A DNA stretch of 64,000 nt from JALUZX01 sp964561605 (GTDB lineage: Bacteria; Planctomycetota; UBA1135; JALUZX01), in NCBI GenBank assembly GCA_964561605.1, contig CAZLQD010000029.1, positions 124,001 to 188,000 on the forward strand. Reading direction: 5' to 3'. The position numbers and the translations under genes were made by a program. Positions 17,534-26,091 of the stretch are shown in pieces; the stretch's first letter is position 1, and each line of letters begins with the position of its first letter. Under the pieces are notes generated by a model. It did no database searches, was not told where the DNA came from, and was given only the letters and a program-made list of their open reading frames with translations.

Positions 17534-17566
17534 TTCCCAGACAGAACCAAGAAAGGTCGAAGAAGC

Positions 17567-18526
17567 ATGGAAAGAGCCCTCGTAACGGGTGGTGCGGGTT
17601 TCCTGGGTTCCCACTTGTGCGACGCCCTGCTCGCCAAAGGGATCGAAGTCGTCTGCATGGACAATCTGATCACGGGGAACCTGAAGAACATCGAACACCT
17701 GGTGGGAAGGGACCACTTCGTCTTCGTCAAGCACGACGTCTGCAACTTCATCCACGTCCCGGGAAGACTGGACTACATCCTGCACTTCGCCTCGCCGGCG
17801 AGCCCCAAGGACTACCTGGAACTCCCCATCCAGACCCTCAAGGTGGGGAGCCTCGGGACCCACAAGGCCCTGGGCCTGGCCAAGGAGAGGAAGGCCCGGT
17901 TCCTCCTGGCCTCCACTTCCGAGGTATACGGTGATCCCAATGTCCATCCCCAGCCCGAGACCTACTGGGGGAACGTGAATCCCGTGGGGCCGAGAGGGGT
18001 CTACGACGAGGCCAAGCGCTTCGCCGAGGCCCTGGTGATGGCCTATCACCGCTTCCACGGTGTGGAAACGAGGATCGTCCGGATCTTCAACACCTACGGC
18101 CCCAGGATGCGCCTCGACGACGGCCGGGCCCTTCCGGCCTTCATGAGCCAGGGGCTCAAGGGGGAGCCCATCACGGTCTTCGGCGACGGGTCCCAGACCC
18201 GCTCCTTCACCTACGTGGACGACCTGGTGGAAGGAATCCTGAAGCTCCTCTTCTCGGACGAGGTGGAACCGGTGAACATCGGAAATCCCAGGGAGATGAG
18301 CATCCTCCAGTTCGCCGAGCTGGTCCGGGACCTGACGGGCGGGAAGAGCGAGATCGTCTTCAAGCCCCTTCCCGTGGACGACCCCAAGGTCCGCCAGCCC
18401 GACATCACGAAGGCCAGGAAGGTCCTGGGATGGGAACCCAAGGTCCAGGTGGAGGAGGGCCTGAGAATCACTCTGGAGTATTTCAAGAGGGAGATCGAAG
18501 GCGGGGAAGCGGGGAACCAAGGCTGA
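17567..18526 (+). CDS. uxs: UDP-glucuronate decarboxylase (UDP-xylose synthase)
   Basis: 319 aa with AAGAAGC near the ATG. An SDR-extended fold with the NAD motif TGGAGFLGSHL at residues 7-17. HFASPASPKDYLELPIQTL is very characteristic of UXS. STSEVYGDPNVHPQ, the catalytic YDEAKR and GPRMRLDDGR complete the family pattern. It converts UDP-glucuronate to UDP-xylose. No UDP-glucose dehydrogenase is nearby, so UDP-glucuronate must come from elsewhere. It is the first gene of the long polysaccharide/exosortase operon, after a 33-bp gap from a gene of unrelated type. Confidence 0.9.
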   Translation: MERALVTGGAGFLGSHLCDALLAKGIEVVCMDNLITGNLKNIEHLVGRDHFVFVKHDVCNFIHVPGRLDYILHFASPASPKDYLELPIQTLKVGSLGTHKALGLAKERKARFLLASTSEVYGDPNVHPQPETYWGNVNPVGPRGVYDEAKRFAEALVMAYHRFHGVETRIVRIFNTYGPRMRLDDGRALPAFMSQGLKGEPITVFGDGSQTRSFTYVDDLVEGILKLLFSDEVEPVNIGNPREMSILQFAELVRDLTGGKSEIVFKPLPVDDPKVRQPDITKARKVLGWEPKVQVEEGLRITLEYFKREIEGGEAGNQG

Positions 18527-18537
18527 GAGGGAGGAAT

Positions 18538-19473
18538 ATGGCACTCTACCTGGTTACGGGCGGCGCGGGTTTCATCGGTTCCCACCTGGTCCGGGGGCTC
18601 CTGGACCGGGGGGACCGGGTCCGGGTCCTGGACGACTTCTCCTCGGGCAAGAGGGAGAACCTGGAAGGCCTGGGGGAAGGCCTCGAGGTCCTGGAGGGGG
18701 ATCTCCGGGACCTGGAGGGCGTGAAGGGCGCCGCAACGGGGTGCAAGGGCGTCTTCCACCTGGGTGCAAGGCCTTCGGTGGTCCAGTCCGTGGAAGATCC
18801 TCTCACCTGTTGGGACGTAAACCTGATGGGAACGGTCCACGTCATCGAGGCGGCCCGGAAGGAGGGGGCCAAGGTGGTCTTCGCCGGATCCTCCTCCGCC
18901 TACGGCGATGTGCCGGGGGTGCCCAAGAAGGAAGACGCCCCCCTGAAGCCCCTCTCTCCCTACGCGGCCGCCAAGGTGGCCGGGGAGTTCGCCCTCAAGG
19001 CCGCCGCCGAGGTCCACGGCCTGGAGGCCGTGATCCTCAGGTTCTTCAACGTCTTCGGCCCGAGGCAGGTGCCCGACTCCCCCTACAGCGGGGTCATCGC
19101 CAAGTTCACGGGCCTCCTCCTGGCGGGGGAGACTCCCGTGATCGACGGCGACGGCACCCAGTCCCGGGATTTCACCTACGTGGCCAACGTGGTGGACGGA
19201 TGCCTCAGGGCCATGGACCGGAAGATCCCCTCGGGAGAGGTGATCAACCTCGCCTGCGGCGACAGGATCACCGTCCTGGAGCTCTTCCGGACCCTGAGGG
19301 ACGCCCTGGGGGCCGACGTGGAGCCCCGGTTCGGTCCGCCCAGGCCGGGGGACGTTCCCCATTCCCAGGCTGACATCACCAAGGCGGAGGAACTCCTGGG
19401 ATTCCGGCCTATCGTATCTTTCCGGGAAGGCATCGAGAAGACCTTGGCTTGGTACAAGGAGAACAGGCCATGA
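18538..19473 (+). CDS. NAD-dependent sugar epimerase (UDP-glucose 4-epimerase-like SDR)
   Basis: 311 aa from the ATG at 18538 with GAGGGAGGAAT upstream. The Rossmann motif TGGAGFIGSHL lies at 6-16. The GSSSAYGD strand, catalytic YAAAK and RFFNVFGPRQVPDSPYSGVI follow, matching the WbpP/GalE-like subgroup that epimerizes UDP-hexoses or UDP-N-acetylhexosamines at C4. The exact substrate cannot be told from sequence. It overlaps the next gene by 4 bp. Together with the upstream UXS it supplies activated sugars for the glycan made by the locus. Confidence 0.87.
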   Translation: MALYLVTGGAGFIGSHLVRGLLDRGDRVRVLDDFSSGKRENLEGLGEGLEVLEGDLRDLEGVKGAATGCKGVFHLGARPSVVQSVEDPLTCWDVNLMGTVHVIEAARKEGAKVVFAGSSSAYGDVPGVPKKEDAPLKPLSPYAAAKVAGEFALKAAAEVHGLEAVILRFFNVFGPRQVPDSPYSGVIAKFTGLLLAGETPVIDGDGTQSRDFTYVANVVDGCLRAMDRKIPSGEVINLACGDRITVLELFRTLRDALGADVEPRFGPPRPGDVPHSQADITKAEELLGFRPIVSFREGIEKTLAWYKENRP

Positions 19474-20204
19474 AAGGCGTCATCCTCGCGGGCGGGCTCG
19501 GCACGAGGCTCCATCCCCTGACAAGGGTCACCAACAAGCACCTCCTGCCGGTCTACGACAAGCCCATGATCTACTACCCCATCCAGACCCTGGTGAACGC
19601 GGGGATCAAGGACATCCTTATCGTCACGGGGGGAAACAACGCGGGGGATTTCCTGAGGCTCCTGGGCAACGGGAAGGAATTCGGCCTGGAGGAGATCCAC
19701 TACACCTACCAGGAGGGCGAGGGGGGGATCGCCCAGGCCTTGGGGCTCGCCGAGCACTTCGCCGACGGCGAGAAGATCTGCGTGATCCTGGGGGACAACC
19801 TGATCGAGAAGAACATCGTCAAGGCGGCGAAGGATTTCGAGGCCCAGCCCGAGGGTGCCAAGATCATCCTCAAGGAGGTGCCCGATCCCCAGCGCTTCGG
19901 CGTGGCCGTCAGGGACGGCGACCGGGTGGTGAAGATCCTGGAGAAGCCCGAGAATCCTCCCTCCAACCTGGCGGTCATCGGAATCTATTTCTACGACGGG
20001 AAGGTCTTCGACATCGTGAAGGGTCTCAAGCCCTCGGCCAGGGGGGAGCTGGAGATCACCGACGTGAACAACGCCTACATCGCCCGGGGCGCCATGACCT
20101 GGGAGATCCTGGACGGCTGGTGGACCGACGCGGGAACGATCTCTTCCCTCTACCGGGCCACCAGGCTCGTCGCCGAGGGCGGGGCCAACAAGACGGATCC
20201 GTGA
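19470..20204 (+). CDS. rmlA: Glucose-1-phosphate thymidylyltransferase-type nucleotidyltransferase, short form
   Basis: 244 aa from the ATGA overlap at 19470. The signature GGLGTRLHPLTRVTNKHLLP is at residues 7-26, DKPMIYYPI follows, ILGDNLIEK is the metal site, and EVPDPQRFGVAV and EKPENPP are present. Standard RmlA is about 290 aa; this is the shorter version lacking the C-terminal allosteric extension. It forms dTDP-glucose from glucose-1-phosphate. Adjacent rmlD and rmlB genes support the dTDP-sugar assignment. rmlC is absent from the cluster. Confidence 0.9.
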   Translation: MKGVILAGGLGTRLHPLTRVTNKHLLPVYDKPMIYYPIQTLVNAGIKDILIVTGGNNAGDFLRLLGNGKEFGLEEIHYTYQEGEGGIAQALGLAEHFADGEKICVILGDNLIEKNIVKAAKDFEAQPEGAKIILKEVPDPQRFGVAVRDGDRVVKILEKPENPPSNLAVIGIYFYDGKVFDIVKGLKPSARGELEITDVNNAYIARGAMTWEILDGWWTDAGTISSLYRATRLVAEGGANKTDP

Positions 20205-20214
20205 GGAGGTGGCA

Positions 20215-21108
20215 GTGAAAGTCCTGGTCACGGGAAGCCGGGGGCAACTCGGCAAGGCCCTCCTGGAGGAAGGGGCCCGCAAGGGCGTGGAGATCTCCGG
20301 CTTCGACCTGCCCGAGGTGGACATCCGGGATGCCTCCGCCGTGGAGGAGGCCGTTTCCTCCGCCGGGCCGGACTGGGTCTTCCACTGCGCCGCCAGGACG
20401 GACGTGGACGGGTGCGAGAAGGACCCGGAGAGGGTCTTCCAGGTCAACCGGGACGGCTCCTTGAACGTGATGCGGGCCGCCAGGAGGGCGGGGGCCCGCT
20501 TCCTCATGGTCAGCACGGACTTCGTCTTCGACGGAGGAAAGAATTCGCCCTACTCCGAGGAGGACCCCATCAATCCGCTTTGCGTTTATGGGAGGTCCAA
20601 GGCGGAGGGGGAGAAGGCCTGCCTGGAGGCATGGCCCGAGGGAACATGGGTGGCCCGGACCCAGTGGCTCTACGGGCCCGGGGGGCGGCATTTCCCCGGG
20701 GCCATCCTGAGGAAGGCCTCCGCCGGGGAGGACCTGCGGGTGGTGGACGACCAGGTGGGATGTCCCACCATGACGGTGGACCTGGCCTGGATGCTCCTGG
20801 CCCTGGCCACATCGGGTGCGCCTCCCGGGATCTACCACGCCTCCAATACGGGGGAGGCCAGCTGGTTCGATTTCGCCCGGGCGGCCCTGGAGATCGCCGG
20901 GCTCTTCCACACCCGGATCGAACCCATCCCCTCCTCGGCCCTGGACCTTCCCGCCCGCCGGCCGGCCTACTCGGTCCTTTCCAAGGACAAGCTCCTGGCC
21001 GCGACGGGGATGGAGGTCCGGCACTGGAAGAAGGCCCTGGAGGACTACCTGGTGAGAAGGGGCGGGCTGGAAGAGATCCTGCCCCCTTCCAAGGAGAGGG
21101 GAAAATGA
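20215..21108 (+). CDS. rmlD: dTDP-4-dehydrorhamnose reductase
   Basis: The GTG at 20215 is chosen because AGGAGG ends 5 nt upstream; a GTG at 20209 overlaps that site. The product is 297 aa. NAD(P) motif TGSRGQLG, STDFVFDGG, the catalytic YGRSKAEGE, and the closing helix after RPAYSVLSKDKL. It reduces dTDP-4-dehydro-L-rhamnose to dTDP-L-rhamnose. The gene overlaps rmlB by 4 bp. Without an rmlC nearby, the epimerase step must be supplied elsewhere or the final sugar differs from rhamnose. Confidence 0.9.
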   Translation: MKVLVTGSRGQLGKALLEEGARKGVEISGFDLPEVDIRDASAVEEAVSSAGPDWVFHCAARTDVDGCEKDPERVFQVNRDGSLNVMRAARRAGARFLMVSTDFVFDGGKNSPYSEEDPINPLCVYGRSKAEGEKACLEAWPEGTWVARTQWLYGPGGRHFPGAILRKASAGEDLRVVDDQVGCPTMTVDLAWMLLALATSGAPPGIYHASNTGEASWFDFARAALEIAGLFHTRIEPIPSSALDLPARRPAYSVLSKDKLLAATGMEVRHWKKALEDYLVRRGGLEEILPPSKERGK

Positions 21109-22124
21109 AGAGGTTGATCGTGACGGGCGGAGCCGGCTTCATCGGTTCCAATTTCATCCGCCTCGCCCTGAAGGAGCTGGAAGACTGGAAGATCGTGAAC
21201 CTGGATGCCCTCACCTACGCGGGCAACCTGGAGAACCTCACCGACGTGGAGGACCACGAGCGCTACGAGTTCGTGAAGGCCGACATCACGGATCCGCAAT
21301 CCCTGGAAGCGGTCTTCTCCCGGGGCGCGGAGGGGGTGATCCACTTCGCCGCCGAGAGCCACGTGGACCGGTCCGTCCTGGATCCCACGGCTTTCGTCAG
21401 GACCAACGTGGTGGGAACCCAGAACCTCCTGAACGCCGCCATGAAACACGGCACGGAGCGTTTCCTCCACGTCTCCACGGACGAGGTCTACGGCTCCCTC
21501 GGGCCCGAGGGATACTTCACCGAGGAGACCCCTCTTGCGCCCAACTCCCCCTACTCGGCCTCCAAGGCCGGCTCGGATCTCCTGGTGCGGGCCGCCTGGC
21601 ACACCCACGGCTTTCCCGCCCTGATCACGAGGTGTTCCAACAACTACGGGCCCTACCAGTTTCCGGAGAAGCTGATCCCCCTGATGATCACCAACGCCCT
21701 GGAGGACAAGCCCCTTCCGGTCTACGGCGACGGGGGCAACGTCAGGGACTGGATCCACGTGGAAGACCATTGCAGGGCCCTCCTGCGGGTCTTCCTGGCG
21801 GGAAGGCCCGGTGAGGTCTACAACATCGGGGGGAACTCCGAGAGGACCAACATCCAGGTGGTGGAGGGGATCCTGGGGATCCTGGGCAAGTCCAAGGACT
21901 TGATCACCTACGTGAAGGACAGGCCGGGCCACGACAGGCGCTACGCCATCGATTCCTCCAAGATCCAGGCCGAACTGGGTTGGAGACCGGAACGGAACTT
22001 CGAGGAGGGCCTGGAGGAGACGGTCCGCTGGTACGTGGACCATCCCTCCTGGTGGAAGCGGGTCAAGAGCGGAGAATACCTGGAGTATTATGAAAAGCAG
22101 TATCGTGAGCGGCTCGGGGGGTGA
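21105..22124 (+). CDS. rmlB: dTDP-glucose 4,6-dehydratase
   Basis: 339 aa. The ATG at 21105 overlaps the rmlD stop, with AAGGAGAGGGG upstream. TGGAGFIGSNFIR is at the NAD site. DALTYAGNLENL, HFAAESHVDRSV, the active-site strand STDEVYGSL and YSASKAGSD with the catalytic Tyr/Lys, and the substrate segment NNYGPYQFPEKLIPL are all family-typical. It converts dTDP-glucose to dTDP-4-keto-6-deoxyglucose. It is translationally coupled to rmlD. Confidence 0.95.
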   Translation: MKRLIVTGGAGFIGSNFIRLALKELEDWKIVNLDALTYAGNLENLTDVEDHERYEFVKADITDPQSLEAVFSRGAEGVIHFAAESHVDRSVLDPTAFVRTNVVGTQNLLNAAMKHGTERFLHVSTDEVYGSLGPEGYFTEETPLAPNSPYSASKAGSDLLVRAAWHTHGFPALITRCSNNYGPYQFPEKLIPLMITNALEDKPLPVYGDGGNVRDWIHVEDHCRALLRVFLAGRPGEVYNIGGNSERTNIQVVEGILGILGKSKDLITYVKDRPGHDRRYAIDSSKIQAELGWRPERNFEEGLEETVRWYVDHPSWWKRVKSGEYLEYYEKQYRERLGG

Positions 22125-22182
22125 GAGGGCGGGGACCCGCACCGGCCCCGCCGGGCCTCCGGGGAACGGACGGAGGCGGATC

Positions 22183-23010
22183 ATGACCGGGACGGGACCC
22201 CTTCTTCTCCTCACCCTCCTCCTTTGCCTCCCCGCGGGGATGCTCGGGGGGTGCTCTTCGGTCCATGAAGACCTGGAACTCCAGCAACTCCTCGTCCCCC
22301 CCGGAGGCGGCCTGGGGAGGAGGGCCCGGGGCGACGCCCAGGCCGAGAACTACGCCGCCTTCGGCGACACCATCTACATCAACCTCGACCCGGCCATGCT
22401 GGGCCTGGCGGCCACCGACGAAGAGCTCTCCCTTCTCAACCAGGCCCAGACCGTGGCCATCGACGGAACCATCTGGGTGCCCCTTGTGGGCCGCCTTCCC
22501 GTGGAGGGACTGACGGAACGGCAGATCGAGAGCCTGATCGAGCAGAAACTCTCCACCTACTACAAGGTGAAGATCGACCTCTCCGTCCGGATTCTCAACA
22601 CCGGCGGCAAGGTCTTCTTCGTCTTCGGCGAGGTCCGCCGCAAGGGTGTCCAGGTCTTCACCAGGGGGGACATGACCGTCCTGGACGTGGTCGCCATGGC
22701 GGATCCCACTCCCGTGGCCAACCTGGGGAAGGTGAAGGTGATCCGGGCCGACCCCTCCCACCCCCAGGTGATCACCGTCAATGTGAGGGAGATCATCCAG
22801 AAGGGCTATTCGGGCTACAACATCAACATCAAGGAGGACGATATCATCTATGTGCCGCCCACCTTCCTGGGGACGGTGGGCAATTTCCTTTCCAGGTTGA
22901 CCTACCCCTTCCAGAGCCTCTTCTCGACGGCCTTCGGGCTGGTCTCCCTGGGATGGAGCTACCGCTGGCTCACGGGAAACAACGACTACTACTACGGGGG
23001 GATCTTCTGA
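22183..23010 (+). CDS. Polysaccharide export lipoprotein (Wza/KpsD-like)
   Basis: The ATG at 22183 has GGAGG 8 nt upstream, and upstream in-frame ATGs lie inside rmlB; 275 aa. A signal peptide with the lipobox LGGC gives a lipid-anchored Cys. A Poly_export (PES) region with IDGTIWVPLVGRLPVEGL and TERQIESLIEQKLSTYYK follows. An SLBB-like segment comes next (VFFVFGEVRRKGVQVF). The C-terminal LYPF..AFGLV helix pair is consistent with outer-membrane insertion. It should form the export channel for the polysaccharide. The protein is shorter than E. coli Wza (about 380 aa), with only one SLBB repeat visible. Confidence 0.86.
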   Translation: MTGTGPLLLLTLLLCLPAGMLGGCSSVHEDLELQQLLVPPGGGLGRRARGDAQAENYAAFGDTIYINLDPAMLGLAATDEELSLLNQAQTVAIDGTIWVPLVGRLPVEGLTERQIESLIEQKLSTYYKVKIDLSVRILNTGGKVFFVFGEVRRKGVQVFTRGDMTVLDVVAMADPTPVANLGKVKVIRADPSHPQVITVNVREIIQKGYSGYNINIKEDDIIYVPPTFLGTVGNFLSRLTYPFQSLFSTAFGLVSLGWSYRWLTGNNDYYYGGIF

Positions 23011-23037
23011 TCCCTCCCACAGGACCGGGTTAGGCTC

Positions 23038-24678
23038 ATGGCGGAACTCGACTTCAGCCTTCCGGGCATCCAGGCCCGGTTCCTCCTGGAGATCCTCCGG
23101 AGGCGGCGCTGGCTGATCGTTCCCCTCGCCCTTCTCGGCCTGGGAGTGGGCGCCCTGGTCTCCTTCATGATCCCCCGCTACTACCGGGCGGAGACCCGGG
23201 TGGAGATCAAGGACGTGAGCCTCGAGGGGAGGCCCGTTCCCAAGCCCGACGAGGACCCCATGGCGGGCATCGTGGAGAACGCCCGCTATACCCTGGCAAG
23301 CCCGAAGATGATCCTCAGGGCCGCCAGGGCACTCAAGTGGCCCGAGTTCTTCTCCGCCGACCCCCAGGACCCGGAATTGCGGGCCCGCATCGAGGCCGTC
23401 CGGAGCAGGGTCAAGGTCTATCCCATCCGTTCGGGAGGCACCCCCGGAGCCGGGGGGATCCTGGGGATCTCCTACGCCGACAAGGACCCCGTCCGGGCGG
23501 CCGACATGGCCAACACCCTTCGCACCCTCTGGCTCGAGGACCGCTTCCTTTCTCTCCGCCGGAGTCTCCAGGCCGTCCTGGACAAGGAGAGGGAGCAGGA
23601 GATGGACGCCCGGGAGAAGTGGCACAACGCCTTGAACGCCCTGCGCGACTTCGAGCGGGCCAACAGGCTGGACCCGGTGGTGAATCCCGCCGGCAAGGAG
23701 GCGGGCCAGGGGATCTACAAGGCACGGGACGCATTGAAGGCGCAGATCCGGAAGGCCGAGGCCGACCTCCAGGCCATGGAGGTGAAGCTCCGGACCCTCC
23801 AGGAGGAATACGACAGGATCCCTCCCTACCTGAGGGAGGTGGAGCTGACCGGGCCCACCGGAAACGATCCTCTCCTCCAGGCCGTGGAGGCGGAGATCCT
23901 CCGCTTGCGCCAGCGCCTCTCCCTCATGAAGAAGGGCCACCCCAGGCGGAAGATCTACGAGGAGCAACTGAAGCTCAAGGAGGAGCAGAGAAAGAACCTC
24001 CTGGCCGCCAGGGGGGCTCTCTCCTCCAAGGAGGTGCCCAATCCCCTCAAGAAGGCAAAGGGGATGGAATTGTCGGACCTGAAGCTCCAGATCCGGTCGG
24101 CCCGCAAGCGCCTGGAGGTGATGAAGGAGCAGCTCGCCGAGCTGGACAAGCAGTGCGAGGCCTTTCCCCAGGTCCACGAGGAACACGTTCGGCGGATCCA
24201 GGCGGAGGGGAGCGCCCGCAAGCGCCTCGAGGAGATCCAGGCCATGGTGGCCCGCCAGGAGCGCCGCCTGGAGCTCTTCAATTCCAGGCAGTACTACGAG
24301 GTCAACCAGGAGGCCTGGCCGCCGCCCTCGCCGAACGACCCGAGCAACCTGGTGATCGCCCTGATCGGGCTCGTCGTGGGAGTCGGCACGGCCGTCGGCC
24401 TCATCCTCCTCACCGAAATCCTACGCATCTCCTTCCGGACGGTGGAGGAGGCGGAGCGGGCCCTGCCCGTGCCGGTCCTGGGAGCGGCGGGCTACTTGGA
24501 GACCGAGGAGGAGCGGCGCCGGGCCGTCCGGCGCAGGCGCTGGGTCCTGGGCGTGATCCTCGGCCTCTTCCTCCTGGTCGCCCTGGTGGTTGGGCTCTAC
24601 TTCCTGGATCCCACCAGGTTGCCCCTCTTCCTCTCGGACTTCCTGGACGGGATCTTCAAGGCCGGCCGGACGGGTTAG
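23038..24678 (+). CDS. Wzz-type polysaccharide chain-length / co-polymerase protein
   Basis: 546 aa. A first membrane helix lies at about 25-46 after a short cytoplasmic N-terminus (LEILRRRRWLIVPLALLG), typical of Wzz. The periplasmic part holds a long coiled coil (about 175-420, EKEREQEMDAREKWHNAL onward), and a second helix follows near 441-465. A further membrane helix at about 500-522 and a short C-terminal tail are extra. No tyrosine-kinase domain is attached, and none is encoded in the window. Its partner is probably the Wza-like lipoprotein 27 bp upstream. Confidence 0.86.
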   Translation: MAELDFSLPGIQARFLLEILRRRRWLIVPLALLGLGVGALVSFMIPRYYRAETRVEIKDVSLEGRPVPKPDEDPMAGIVENARYTLASPKMILRAARALKWPEFFSADPQDPELRARIEAVRSRVKVYPIRSGGTPGAGGILGISYADKDPVRAADMANTLRTLWLEDRFLSLRRSLQAVLDKEREQEMDAREKWHNALNALRDFERANRLDPVVNPAGKEAGQGIYKARDALKAQIRKAEADLQAMEVKLRTLQEEYDRIPPYLREVELTGPTGNDPLLQAVEAEILRLRQRLSLMKKGHPRRKIYEEQLKLKEEQRKNLLAARGALSSKEVPNPLKKAKGMELSDLKLQIRSARKRLEVMKEQLAELDKQCEAFPQVHEEHVRRIQAEGSARKRLEEIQAMVARQERRLELFNSRQYYEVNQEAWPPPSPNDPSNLVIALIGLVVGVGTAVGLILLTEILRISFRTVEEAERALPVPVLGAAGYLETEEERRRAVRRRRWVLGVILGLFLLVALVVGLYFLDPTRLPLFLSDFLDGIFKAGRTG

Positions 24679-24684
24679 CCGCCC

Positions 24685-26058
24685 ATGAGGGACCTGCTGG
24701 TAACCCTTTTCGTCTTCGGCAGCCTTCCCGCGGCCTTCCGGAATCCCTTCATCGGCCTCCTGGTGTTCACCTGGCTGGCCTACATGAGGGCCCAGGATCT
24801 CTGCTGGGGCTTCGCCAGGACCATGCGGTTCTCCTATATCGTGGGAATCGTGATGATCGTGGGGTACCTGGCCAACGAGAAGGAGAGGCCCTTCTTCCGG
24901 CGGGACTTCCGCACCTACACCATGCTCCTCCTGGTGGTCCTGGTGGGGCTCTCCATGGTCTTCGGATACCGGCAGGACGCTTTCGTCTGGGAGCGCTACC
25001 TGGAGTTCGACAAGATCATCCTCATCGCCCTCCTCACGACGGGCCTGACCGATTCCCGGCGGAGGCTGGAGATCCTTACCTGGACCATCGCCCTCTCCCT
25101 GGGGTTCTTCGGGTTCAAGGGGGGACTCTTCGGGCTCCTCCACGGAGGGGCCCCCATCCTCCAGGGACCGGGGGGGATGATGGAGGACAACAACGACTTC
25201 GCCCTGGCCCTCACCATGGGGATCCCCCTCCTCTTCTACCTGGGTTCCCTCCAGGAGAGGAAGTGGCTGCGCCTCGGCCTCTTCGGGAGCGTGGTCCTCA
25301 CGGCGGTGACCATCCTCCTCACCCATTCCCGGGGGGGATTCCTGGCCATGACGTCGGTCTTCCTGGTGATCGCCTGGCGGTCACGGCACCGGTGGAAGTC
25401 TTTCGGCCTGGGTCTCCTGGTGATCCCCCTCTTCTTCCTCCTCACCCCCAGGCACGTCCTGGAGCGGATCGCCTCCATCGAGCGCTACCAGCAGGATTCC
25501 TCGGCCATGGGCCGCCTCCAGGCGTGGAAGGCGGCCCTTCGGATGGTCCTGATCCACCCTGTCTTCGGCGTGGGGATGCGTTCCTTCCAGGAGGCCTGGG
25601 AGGAGAGCCCCCAGGTCTGGGGGGACACGGGGCCTCCACCCCAGGGGGGGCGGGTGGCCCACAACTCCTATCTCCAGATCTGGGCCGAGAGCGGCACGCC
25701 GGCCTTCCTCTGCTTCCTTGCCCTGATCCTCTCCTCCTTCTTCGCCCTGCGGAGGATCCGGAACCGGGCCTCGGCCGGGAGGGCGCCCCCCTGGACCGCC
25801 GATTACGCCAAGATGTTCGAGGCCTCCTTCGTGGGGTTCGTCGTGGGAGCCACCTTCCTGAACCGGGCCCACTTCGATCTTTTCTACCAGATGGTGGGAA
25901 TGGTGACGGTCCTGGAATACCTGGCCCTGAAAAAGGAGGTTCGGGCGGAAGAAAAGGAGGAGAATGCCCCCCTTCCCCGAGAGGAGAGGGAGGGCCCCCG
26001 CGTCCTGCCGTCCTGGCCGGAGCCCCCGGCCCCGGCCGGAGGTTTCCCCGCTCCGTGA
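24685..26058 (+). CDS. Exosortase-associated O-glycosylation ligase (Wzy/WaaL-like, DUF5935)
   Basis: 457 aa with about 10-11 hydrophobic helices. The start MRDLLVTLFVFGSLPAAF and the following FTWLAYMRAQDLCWGF are typical of the exosortase A-associated ligase family. HSRGGFLA sits in the O-antigen ligase core loop, and a large loop carries AHNSYLQIWAESG. It should transfer or polymerize lipid-linked glycan at the periplasmic face. The C-terminal tail (about 420-457) is proline/charge-rich. The position between Wzz and the amidotransferase follows the order common in XrtA loci. Confidence 0.9.
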   Translation: MRDLLVTLFVFGSLPAAFRNPFIGLLVFTWLAYMRAQDLCWGFARTMRFSYIVGIVMIVGYLANEKERPFFRRDFRTYTMLLLVVLVGLSMVFGYRQDAFVWERYLEFDKIILIALLTTGLTDSRRRLEILTWTIALSLGFFGFKGGLFGLLHGGAPILQGPGGMMEDNNDFALALTMGIPLLFYLGSLQERKWLRLGLFGSVVLTAVTILLTHSRGGFLAMTSVFLVIAWRSRHRWKSFGLGLLVIPLFFLLTPRHVLERIASIERYQQDSSAMGRLQAWKAALRMVLIHPVFGVGMRSFQEAWEESPQVWGDTGPPPQGGRVAHNSYLQIWAESGTPAFLCFLALILSSFFALRRIRNRASAGRAPPWTADYAKMFEASFVGFVVGATFLNRAHFDLFYQMVGMVTVLEYLALKKEVRAEEKEENAPLPREEREGPRVLPSWPEPPAPAGGFPAP

Positions 26059-26091
26059 GGCGAAGGTTGGAAGAGATGGAGGAGGAAGCCC

